Assembly (NCBI GenBank): GCA_946902875.1 | Contig: OX336336.1 | Span: forward strand, 4,248,545 to 4,312,544 | Origin: Nematopogon swammerdamellus | Taxonomy: Eukaryota > Arthropoda > Insecta > Lepidoptera > Adelidae | DNA: 64,000 bases | Direction of reading: 5' to 3' | Shown here: one piece after another, positions 9,646-20,000 of the stretch | How the letters are laid out: each line of letters opens with the position of its first letter | Position numbering within the stretch: position 1 is the stretch's first letter | Notes under the pieces: model-generated | What the model saw: only the letters and a program-made list of their open reading frames with translations | Databases searched by the model: none | What the model was told of the DNA's origin: nothing | Translations under genes and position numbers: made by a program

Positions 9646-10020
9646 AGTACCGGCCCCACACGCTTTATTTATTAGGATATTATAATATACCTAAATGTAT
9701 ACATACATAATACCACTTGTCCATTCAGGCAATGTATTCGTGGAACAAATCTAAAGAATTATCAGAATTAACCTTGGAGTTTATCAAGAGGGTTTCCCCT
9801 AGATGTCACCTGGTTGTCTGTCTGTGCTATGTCTGCGGCACGCACACACACATGGCATATTGCGTCGTCGTCGCGTCGCGTCGGTTCTGCGAATCACCTA
9901 CGCGATCCTTGGAAGTTTGCTAATGTAATGAATGGCAGTTGTAGATGAATTAAATGACGATTTCCCATTATAGGACCTATTTTTATATTATATTATATTT
10001 TATATATATATTTTTAATGT
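9646..10020. other. AT-rich DNA, no gene seen
   Basis: Contains a partly repeated 'accggccccacacg' at 9650 and a TA-rich run near 9990. Nothing coding. Confidence 0.4.
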
Positions 10021-10029
10021 AAACCAGCA

Positions 10030-10480
10030 TGGGTGGCTATGCCGAGAGACCAATGGTGCAGTCGACAGAGCCAAAATCACCTCTCCTCGCGAAACCACGA
10101 TCAGTTAGGTGCCATGCCCGTTGATGCGACGCTTGAAGACACCCAGGTTAAAGGATTCAGGAAATACACTCGCCTGAAGACAGTTCCGCAATCTGGTGGT
10201 GCGACAAAGAAACGATTTAGAGAACTGATGGGTTCTCAAAAGCCCAATGTCAACAACAAAAGGGTGCTGAGTCTCTCTGCGACGAGTCATGCGGAGATAG
10301 GACGGGTGGCGGGATTATGGGATGCTAGTTCCACAGAGCAGCGTCCGTGATAGTATCTGTAAAACAGACTAAGCGAACCCACAAATCGTCTGTGACTCAG
10401 AGACTCCAGACCATCTGTAAGTTTCGGGTCACCAACAAGACGGATGGCTCGGCGCTGTATCGAGTCCAAGGACGCATGTC
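10030..10480 (-). pseudogene. LINE RT C-terminal fragment (family of the 42806-44213 LINE)
   Basis: Reverse strand has pieces reading LDSIQRRAIRLVGDPKL, HRRFVGSLSLFYRYYHGRCS and FSKSFLCRTT, with frameshifts between them. These match the C-terminus of the intact-frame LINE at 42806-44213. The 3' end carries 'gcatggcacctaactgatcg'-type sequence in the reverse sense. Confidence 0.8.
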
Positions 10481-10499
10481 CAAGTACATTTTTATATAT

Positions 10500-10902
10500 G
10501 TGTATGTTTACATATAACATATATTGTATATTTATATATGTATACTTCTTTATATAATCATCTCTGTATTAGTTTCCATAAAAAAAGGAGAACCATTTCG
10601 GTCTTAAGGTGTACCATTTGCAAAAAAAAAAAATCTGGTGCAATAAATATATTTTGATTTGATTTGATTTTTAAGATGCCCACATCTATTCGTAACAGAT
10701 ATAAGTTAGGTACGTAGATTTTTACTATTGCATTGGTTATTATATGATATTCCGTGTACGCCAATTTAAATTGTAAACATTATTAGATATTGTTAATGTA
10801 TATATAGACGCAACTTAAAACTATATTGAAGTAAAATATACAACTAAATTAATATTCATAATCATAATAACTTTCATTCATTTAAATTTTTTAACATATT
10901 GT
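10500..10902. other. AT-rich DNA with a LINE-like tail
   Basis: 'tgcaataaatatattttgat' with TTTGAT repeats near 10640-10672 resembles a LINE 3' end with an oligomeric tail. Otherwise nothing. Confidence 0.45.
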
Positions 10903-11060
10903 TAACCGACTTCACAAAAGGAGGATGATATGAATTCGAGTGTATGTTTTTTGAAGTGAAAACTTATTTAGCGGCGCTTGGCACTTTTTTGGATGGGTAA
11001 AAAATGTTAAACTCGCGTCAGATCTGATTCGCGTCAGATCCGTAGCCTGTTATTATTTAA
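10903..11060 (-). mobile_element. transposon end plus one inverted 108-bp unit
   Basis: 'ttaaccgacttcacaaaagg' at 10903 is the common TIR-like end. 10950-11055 contains one reverse unit of the 4329-4750 array ('tagcggcgcttggcactttt', 'cgcgtcagatccgtagcctg'). Confidence 0.7.
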
Positions 11061-11189
11061 AATGTAACCTTAAGTCATTGCATTAAGGGTTAAGTTACGA
11101 GTGGCTCGGGATCAATTCTGTTCGTCTCTCAGTGACAGTAAAGCCGAAAGCGAATCAAGGGAATCCGATATTCGTTTGGTCGTTTATGT

Positions 11190-11255
11190 GATTTCGTGGC
11201 TCAATGGTAAGAGTGTAGGATTTGTATTTTTTGACCATGGGTTCGAATCCCTCAA
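11190..11255 (+). other. tRNA-like relic (probable SINE head)
   Basis: Has an A-box-like 'tggctcaatggtaag' and a good B box 'gggttcgaatccc' at 11240-11252. The middle is T-rich, no convincing acceptor or anticodon stem forms, and a T run follows. I read it as a tRNA-derived SINE head, not a tRNA gene. Confidence 0.5.
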
Positions 11256-11415
11256 TTTTTTTTTGGTTTTTTTTTCTTTTGTTTTCTTTTTTAAGCAATG
11301 TTACGATGTTTAAATTTTTTTAGGGTGTTTAGTTTTTTTTATAACCACCTAAGAATTATTTTCGGAAATACAAAAAGTTTTCACTTCTGCCGGCACTCCC
11401 GGAGTACAACTGTTT

Positions 11416-13041
11416 TAAAACTGTTTAAAAAAATATAAAACCGACTTGCAAAAAAAAAAAACTAGAACTTAAAAGTATTAAAATATACCTAATATTTTGA
11501 AAATTTCTCTGTCATTGTAAATACATGAATCGATATTGTGATACATATTCGGACCCTAGTTTCATGAATATTCTAAATTTGAAATATTTTTATCCGACCG
11601 GCCAGATGCGCTTAATATATTATGGTACGAGTATCATCGAGCTGGTCTGATGATGGAGACTGAAGGTGGCCATAGGAACTCCTAAACTACACATGATAAA
11701 CCCATCGTGTTTGGGCTCGTTGCATTTGACTTCACGATCAATTTACGTTACTTTTAGCGCATAGGTGCCCCTTAACACTGCGCTGTTGTGTTATGCTTGT
11801 GGATTTGGTCGGTCAGTTCATAATCGTACGAATTAAATACCACACTGTACAATTTTATTCTAATCAGTAACTTCCGCATTTTACCAACACGCCAAAGTTC
11901 ACGTATGTACGTATAGCGTTGATAAAGTAGTGATTTTTTCCGCGGCTTCGCTTGCATGCAAATCGGTGTTCAAAAACATTAGAAATAAGTGTTTAATTTT
12001 TAATATATACTTACTAGGTTTATTTAAATTAATCAAAATAACCTAATACAATAAAATTAAACTAAAATTAAGAAATATGATAAAACTAAACTAAAATAAC
12101 TTATAAACTAAACCTAAAAAATAGATAAATAAAAATTAAAACTACCTATAAATAATATATTTCATTTAAATTTGATAGAGTCGCTGCACCGGTGCAAGTG
12201 CCAAGTACGCACGCCGCGTTACACCTCTGAATCTCAATGGCGATTCGCCGAACAAAGAAAGCTTTGGCACGGCGGTCACCAGATTTATCTACTAAAAGTT
12301 TTCCCAATTTATCCGAGAATGTTTTGGTGTCTGGCGACCACGGCCCCAAAGTTTCTACGGCGAAAGGTTGAAATTCAAAGTGGTCGCACAGCGGGCTGTA
12401 CTTAGACACTTTGATGGCAGCTGCCTTAGATGCAGCGGCTCCGGCAGATTTGGAGGAGTCGAGTACATGGGACGGGGCCAAGGTGTCCACGCACGTAGCG
12501 TCCCACAAGAGCGCCTTTCCCTGGCACCATGGCACCAGCGTCATGCCGTATGGATTTCTCCCGTCTGTGCGGCATAAGCCCGCTGGCTCCAGCGTAGACG
12601 GAATATTTACTGAAGCCAGCGAGCGTTTGATGATATTATTCAAGCCACTTTGACGGGGAAGCCTGCCGGCACTTCTCTGGCACGAAAGGCCATGGATACC
12701 GCTGGAATCTACGCTCTTACCACAGACGCAAATATGTTAAGTGTTTAATTAATATTTAAATTTATTTAATAAAGTAGTTTAGGAGTTCCTATCGCCACCT
12801 TCCGTCTCCATCATCAGACCAGCTCGATGGTACTCGTACCATAATATATTAAGCGCATCTGGCCGGTCAGAAAAGATTTCAAATTTAGAATATTCATGAA
12901 ACAAGGGTCCGAATATGTATCACAATATCGATTCATTTATTTCAATACAATGACAGAGAAAATTTCAAAATATTAGGTATTTAATACTTTTTAGTTCTAT
13001 TTTTTTTTGAAGTCGGTTTTATATTTTTTTAAACAGTTTTT
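11416..13041. mobile_element. long-TIR transposon (1.6 kb) with retroelement cargo
   Basis: 11416-11690 and 12774-13041 are ~270-bp inverted repeats. They start 'taaaactgtttaaaaaaata', 'taaaaccgactt', and run in to 'taggaactcctaaactac'. Both arms contain 'gcgcttaatatattatggta' or its complement. Between them lies a reverse-strand retroelement protein fragment. No transposase is seen, so mobility would need help in trans. Confidence 0.85.
12146..12737 (-). pseudogene. retroelement C-terminal zinc-knuckle/nuclease-like fragment
   Basis: The reverse frame runs from a CVCGKSVD...GIHGLSC segment (Cys-Cys-His-Cys pattern, just upstream of the first start-like codon) through PYGMTLVPW, LLWDATCVDTLAPSH, FAVETLGPWSPD and IAIEIQRCNAACVLGT. 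From general knowledge this is the C-terminal region of invertebrate reverse-transcriptase ORFs. The usual form has R-P-D-G before MTLVPW, and its PD...WDxT pattern recalls PD-(D/E)XK nucleases (inference). Here the Asp is Tyr (N-P-Y-G), so activity is doubtful. No RT motifs are present. A related fragment abuts the assembly gap at 19250-19413. Confidence 0.7.
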
Positions 13042-13044
13042 ATT

Positions 13045-13458
13045 TAATTCTTTTTAGTAATATTACATAAAAAAGAATAATCGAAATCGGTTGGTACAGA
13101 ATTATTCGCCATGTGTCAAACTGCAATATGCTGAAAAAGTCCATATCACAAAAGTTTTGCTGAAGGTAACCACACACCAAAGTAATTATCCAACTGAAAA
13201 TTGCTGAAAACGACCACATCACAAGTTTTGCTGAAGGTAACCAAACACCATAGTATTTTGTTGATTTTTCAATAACCGCTGAATCAATTTCGATAAAATT
13301 TTAATGGGACCACCTCTGAAGTATGACCTACCAAACTGAAACCAAAAGAATTTTCAAAATCAGCCCACAATTGACGGAGTTATGACGTATAAACACACAA
13401 AAAAAAACAACATACACTCGAATTGAGAACCTTCTCCTTTTGGGAAGTCGGTTAAAAA
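13045..13458 (-). mobile_element. non-autonomous element with 'aagtcggttaaaaaa' end
   Basis: The right end, 'ttctccttttgggaagtcgg' then 'ttaaaaa', is the complement of the 'ttaaccgacttc' end motif. The interior ('ttcaataaccgctgaatcaa', 'cctctgaagtatgacctacc') has no ORF. It abuts the right TIR of the previous element. Confidence 0.6.
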
Positions 13459-13676
13459 ATTTACACACGTTAACATTGTTTCTTAAGTTTGCTGCATAGC
13501 CTCCTATTAGCAATCCATTCTATTTTATATGAGGTAAAATAATGATGGAGATGTTCCATATTATGTAAATATATGTAAGCTAGACATACCCATTACGCGG
13601 CAAAGCACAGGAAGGACCGTCCTCGCGTCGATAGTGGTAGTGGTACGACAACCCGGTGACTAACAATACTCGCCAT

Positions 13677-13711
13677 TATAAAATCCATGTTGCTTCGCTG
13701 GTACCCTCAGT
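13677..13711 (+). promoter_or_regulatory. core promoter of innexin gene 1 (TATA + Inr)
   Basis: TATAAAA at 13677 and an arthropod initiator TCAGT at 13707-13711 (A at 13709) are 32 bp apart, the usual TATA-to-start distance. This predicts a 5' UTR of about 146 nt with no intron needed. No convincing downstream promoter element was seen at +28. Confidence 0.65.
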
Positions 13712-13854
13712 CTTTTTCCTCTACTCGTTCGGATTTGACCTTCCATTCGAAATTCGAACGCGAGACGCCATCGCGTTACATTCTTAATTTAAAACATAAT
13801 ATAATCTGTGCAAAAAACGTTTGAATTAAGAACGCTCTCTAGAAACGGTTAAAA

Positions 13855-14094
13855 ATGTTCCAATACTTCAATTCGCTCAAGGACTATTTCAAACTATGCG
13901 GCGACAAGGCGCGCATAGACAATGAGTACTGTAAGTTTCATTACCGCTACACGACAACTATCTTGCTGGCATGCTGCATCCTCGTGGGCACTAAGGAGAT
14001 CTTCGGGCACGACCTAAAGTGCGACAAAGAGAACTTGGATATCTCGGAAGACTTCTTGAACCAGTTCTGCTACTACCAATACGTTTACACTGTC
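13855..14094 (+). CDS. innexin gene 1, exon 1
   Basis: 80 codons, N-terminus MFQYFNSLKDYFKL through TM1 and both loop 1 cysteines, ending ...YVYTV. Donor GTGAGT, phase 0. The start context 'aaaaatg' and alignment with gene 2 decide the ATG. Confidence 0.93.
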
Positions 14095-17000
14095 GTGAGT
14101 ACCCATTCGCTATTCTAGAGTAAGTTTTAGTTTTTTATTTAGTAACTGTATATTATTTTTAAAAATATAATTCATAGTTTTAAAGAAATAACTATGAGGT
14201 GTTCTTCGGAAGACCGCGTGTGGTGGCGTGCCTTGGGAGAGGCATATGTTCACAGAACCGGGAAAATGTGGAACGCACTCCCTGCCCATCTATTTCCTCC
14301 CAAGTACAACCTGGGGTTCTTCAAAAGGGGCGTGAAAAGGCTCCTGTCAGGCCGGAATGGCATTCGCAATCCCCGTGCATCACAGAATGTCCATGGGCAT
14401 CGTTAGACACCTACTTGTAGGTGAAACGATGCCACCTGTCGCGCTATCAATAAAAAATATATATATATATGTCCAGCAGTGGACCGATACAGGCTGATGA
14501 TGATGTTCTTTGATTATACCTAAAACTTTAAAACATTACCTAAGTTTTAGCTATGATCGAAGGCGGTATTATATCTTATTGAGCAACCGCGTGAATATTT
14601 TTGCTCAAGTGTGAATAGTATAACCTAAGTATAATAAGAATATAAGTAAGTAACTTATAAGAATATATTCGCAACCCTCGCATACGGCCGAATGTCCATG
14701 GGCGTCGTTAGACACCATATGGGTGTCTCGGCGCCATATATCTCGCCATCAATAAAAAAAATATAGGTATAGGGAGATAGGTCAATGATTGGAAAGAGCT
14801 TGTGTAGATAACGAGAGGCATGGTTTCACTTAGATCCTTGGAAAATGGGGTTGAAACTATGAAAATGGTTTAGCTGACGGAACAATTATGAAATATCTTG
14901 TAATCACAAACTCATTGATAGATTTTAAATTTCAAAGATATTCTTCAGTCAGTCAGTGTGTATGCGTCCACTGCTGAACATAGGCCTCTACAATTTTCCT
15001 CCAGTCCACCCGGCCTTCAGGGTTACGGAACCACTGCTTTCGGCCGACGTACTTGATGGCGTCGACCCACCTACCCGTCGTCCCACTTACCCGTCTTCCC
15101 ACACTCAGTTTTACTGTCCACGGCCGCCAGTGTAGGATAGCGTAGGTAGATATTTGTGAATCTGGTAAATCATTTTTCTTAATATATAAACTTGCAAAAC
15201 AAATCACGTGGATGAGCGGGGTCTATAGTATGCAGAATGGTCCAGCAGTACTTAGCCATATGGAGTGGCATTGGTTCAAGCCTTGGTAAAGTCTTGGCCG
15301 TGTTCATCTTCTTTCAAATAAACCTAAAGCTTGTTTAGAAACTGCATTAGGTATGTATGTATGTATTTGTATATATTGCGTATATGTATGTACTTTTGAA
15401 CTTGTATGTATGTATGTCACGAATGTATTTAGTTGTATGTTATTACTATTATCTATGTTTTATTGTTTATTTTTGTACTCTTAAAAAAAATCTCTCATTT
15501 AATTTTCCGCACTACCCATCTACCCTACTCACAATCCCAGGTATGACTGGCAGATAATGCCCTTAGGCTTTAAGTCCGCCTTTTGTCACTTTTTGTGCAA
15601 TAAAGTATATTTTCATTTCATTTTCATTTCATTTCATAAAACAATTCTTCAGTGCTATTACAAATATACATATACATAGTTGACATACCTACACCTGCTG
15701 CCAGCAGCCTGCTGCTTCAAAGTTCGGAACCGGTCTAAAACTGTAGGTTTCTTTCTACCCTTGCCCCTTACTAGGTGGTAGGCACAAATTACAGCCAATT
15801 GGTTTAGTACTACCGTACTGGAAGTAAGATGGCCGCATAACAGCCTCGGCTATGTATGGCTATGTTCTCCTCTAGTTCAGCATAGCCACCAATTTAAAGT
15901 GAAGTCTCCGGTATGGCATCTACCGTCTCGGAGTTGATATTGATTGTTCGGAGAATGTGCTCTGGCACAGCCGCCCATACCGGATTACATAAAAAAACCC
16001 TTATTATCCAACATTGTTGCCGCATAGTTAAAGTAACTATTAAGTAATCTGTGGTTTAACGCCGTCGTTACAGATTCTCTTATTATAAGTTAGGATATAA
16101 AGAACTGGATGTCCTCGGCAGGTGAACGCAACGGACCACGGCCAGCCACTGCAGGGTTCAACGCTGCTGGGCATGGGAGACGAGCCACCAGGCTACACGC
16201 GGCGGTACCACGTCTACTACCAGTGGGTCGCCATCGTGCTCTTCCTTCAGGCCCTCGTCTTCTACCTGCCCCACTTCTTCTGGAAGAAAGTTGAGGGTAA
16301 ATATTCTTTTCTCTTAACATTGTACAGCGGCTCCAGCTCGAGTTGCCGAGCTTGAATACGAGGCAACAACCTTAGGAGCTGCACTGAAGCCTTGATGGCA
16401 TCTTCTCCTATTGTGGTGTTCTGCTGCTTCGAGGATAATGAGGAGAGCTGAAAGGATTATTATTATATTTCCCAAAAAAACACACAACACAAAACAACCT
16501 GAAGCTTGCACTGGCTGATGGCCAGTACAATATCCTTTTCCAAATTACATATTTTATGGAACTTGGGATACGGACCGGTAAAACCAAAGATTTTGGAAGG
16601 AGAGAAGATGCGCCAAGAACGCCCCCTCCTATCGGAACCGATGTCGCCAGTTTCCGATAGTACACAATCACAATCTTAGATTCACTTTCGCACCAGCGAT
16701 TTTTTGGCCAATCTAAAGCGTTGCAGCCACGTGCGCTCACGCACACATAGTTAGTTAATATGGGCAAATCTCCCCATATTACCGTGTCGCGGACACGTCT
16801 CCTTCACATATCTTTTTTTTTATGGAAATCTATCTATATCTACTCTCCTTTCAAAATCTGGTTAAAACCTCGCCACCACAATAAAGTAAGGTAAATTACC
16901 TACAGATTTACATGGAATCTGAGCCGCGGTCACCTCAACAGTCGGATGTTTATACATCCAAAGACCGACAGCGTCCGGTGTGCTTAACTTAGACATTTGC

Positions 17001-20000
17001 CATCCAGTCGAGGCTAATGTCCGCAGAGAAAAGAGACACTTTAAGCAGAAAATATATTTTCGAAACAGATAGATGGAACATACGTCATTGTGTCAGTCAG
17101 CGTCCAGGGTCCACTGCTGGACCGAATTTTCCTCCAGCCCTTCCGGCCTTCAGCTGTACGGAACTGCTTTCCACCGACGTACTCGATGTCGTCGTCCCAC
17201 CTAGCGGGTGGTCTTCCTCCCACAATGGAACAAACCTTGCGTATCAACTATGAAATTAAAATTAAATAAGTATAACTGCATCTCAGGTGGACGCATCAAG
17301 ACTCTGGTGGACGGTCTCGATTTGGCGAAGTATTCGTACGGAGACGAAGAGGTCAAGGGCAAAGACGTGAACATACCTGCCAGGGCTGCCGTCCACAAGA
17401 AAGTCGATGTCATCAAGAAGGATATCGTTCTCAGGCAAGTATTTTTAACCCCCGACGAATATAAGTTTAACGTGTGTTTGTACTGTAAGGGTGTGTCTGA
17501 GTCTGTAGTAAGGGTGTTCTGTTGGATGCGGTTTTTTTTTATTAGAAAGCTGGTTTAATCAGGTTGGTTCTTAGCTATCTTTGTAATCAAGTAATCAAGT
17601 AATAAAAAAAAATATCTTAAAGTACGGTGTACGGTTCCGTAGTTGCGGAACCCTATCAAAATAAATTATTTGATTATTTGTATAATTTTGTAGGGGAAAT
17701 AAATGAATGTTAATTTGAAAAAGTTCTTCAACAGTGAAATGATGGCTGTCGTCCGTACATTTTATAAGTTGGTCGACTATTACTCGTCAACCTGTACAGC
17801 CTACTTAGGTGTGATAGTTTTCCTTTTAATTTCGTTATATATACTACTGCTGTGAATTTTTTCACATATCTAATAACAACCGTTTTGCTGGCAGGGGGTG
17901 GGGACACTTGACTCTAACAAAAATTAGCACTTAAAAGCTTAATAATTCGCAAACGGATCCCTAAATCGAAAAATGCTTTTCACAAACCCGCAATATTTTC
18001 CAAAGACCTATCCAACGACATCCCATACGATGGGATAGACGTGAAAAAAAAATTCATCCCCACTTTACGTGTAGGGGAGTACCCTACAAAAACATTATTT
18101 CAAAATTTTTATTTAGGGTCCTTTGTCGGCGTTATTAATATGTATACCCATACCAACTTACAGCTTTCTAGTACTAAGGGTATCTGAGCTAAGCCGCGGA
18201 CAGACGGGCGGACATGGCGACATTCCTTGTTGACTACGGAACCCTAAAAAGTGGACCGTTCTGCATGCGGTTTTTTATAAAAAGTTTGAAATAAAAGTTA
18301 AATTACAAATTTACAAAATCCCCGACTCTTAATAATTCAAAATAACGTTTACTTACTTAAAGGAGTCGGGGAACCGCTAATTAAATAAAATATAAAAACT
18401 CAGAGCTGCGCGGGTATTTACTTAGCGGTCCTGCGACTCCTTTAAGTAAATGAACGGAAATTATTTTTGACTTTTTAAGGGTCGGGATTTTTTTGCATAC
18501 TGCCGAATGTTCATGGGCGTCGTGAGACACCTTATGGGTTGTTCTACAAAGCGCATTGCCACAATTACTCACAGGATGTATGTAGTCACCATAAAGGTTT
18601 ACTACATTTTCCCTTAGGTATGTATTGTTTAACAGATGCTTTTTTCAAGGTCCATGGAATTATACCAACTTTTCTTTAATCTATTATTTATTACTGAACT
18701 CACTGGACACGCACATTGAAATCAGCACTAGAATATTATAATTTTATACGTAACAATGTATAGAATAAAAAAAAACCCTTTATTGCACACAATTTAAAGA
18801 AAACCAGTACACGAAAACGGACTTATCGTTGCATGTGATTTATTCCACTCCACATTTGGGTGATGGATAAGGAATAAAATTATAGAGAAAGATATATGTG
18901 TAGTGAAAAGGAGGAGCAATACATATTTTTTACACTAATATTATAAAGATGTCATGTTTGTATGTTTTCATGTAGGAGGTAATCTCCGAAAATACTCATC
19001 CGATTTTAAAAATTATTTGACCAATATTTAGAACGGACCCTCACTATGGACATAGGCTATGTGAGCGAAGTAGCGGCCAAAAGCTAGTATTTTATAAATA
19101 TGTAACGTTCGTACCTATTTATAAAATACATTATAAACGTATTTACAGATTAGAAAAATTATAAAGTAAACCTACAGAAACCTTATAAGTAAAAACATGT
19201 CTTGTAAGACAGCCATAGTCTCTAGGACGCTTATAGCGTTCCCTCTTTGAATTTACAGGCTTATGCAGCGTATGAAGAAAGCCTTGGCGCGCGCGTCATC
19301 GGACTTATCCATTAGAAATTTGCCGATGACTTTGGGAAAAGCCAGTGCGTCTCGTGGGTGATCTGATCACGCACTAAGGGTTTCCACCGCCAAACCTAGA
19401 AACTCAAAGAGGTNNNNNNNNNNNNNNNNNNNNNNNNNNNNNNNNNNNNNNNNNNNNNNNNNNNNNNNNNNNNNNNNNNNNNNNNNNNNNNNNNNNNNNN
19501 NNNNNNNNNNNNNNNNNNNNNNNNNNNNNNNNNNNNNNNNNNNNNNNNNNNNNNNNNNNNNNNNNNNNNNNNNNNNNNNNNNNNNNNNNNNNNNNNNNNN
19601 NNNNNNNNNNNNNATAGTGTTGGTCGAAATGGCTATGACAACAGTTCAGTGTTATTCGTTCAGTGTAGCCAGCTTGACAGAAGGAAAGAACTGGCATGGC
19701 ACAGGAACAAATTGTAAACATTCTGATAAGAGTGATGTGTGTGCATGTAGGTCGGGTTCTGTAAAAATACTTGTCACCCTCAGATTGTGGCGTGCGACTA
19801 CGTGAGCTCCGGCGGCACTGGCCACACCCACGCACGCAGCGTGATGTGCGTGCTGCAACAGAACAACTCCAACGATAAGATCTACACCGCTCTCTGGTAC
19901 TGGTACATCCTGCTCTTCGTCGCCTCCCTTGTCGGTGAGTCGTATTTTTGTCAAGAATAAATGTTTTGCTAATGTAACTTGTTCCTACAAACTTAACTGG

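Noticed and set aside
12411..12653. + strand frames overlapping the nuclease-like fragment
   Set aside because: Antisense shadows of the reverse-strand retroelement frame, which has recognisable motifs.
17208..17558. 116-codon frame running through exon 3 of innexin gene 1 as a single-exon gene
   Set aside because: Only 17287-17434 is innexin-like; upstream is an RTE scrap and intron, downstream is a transposon.
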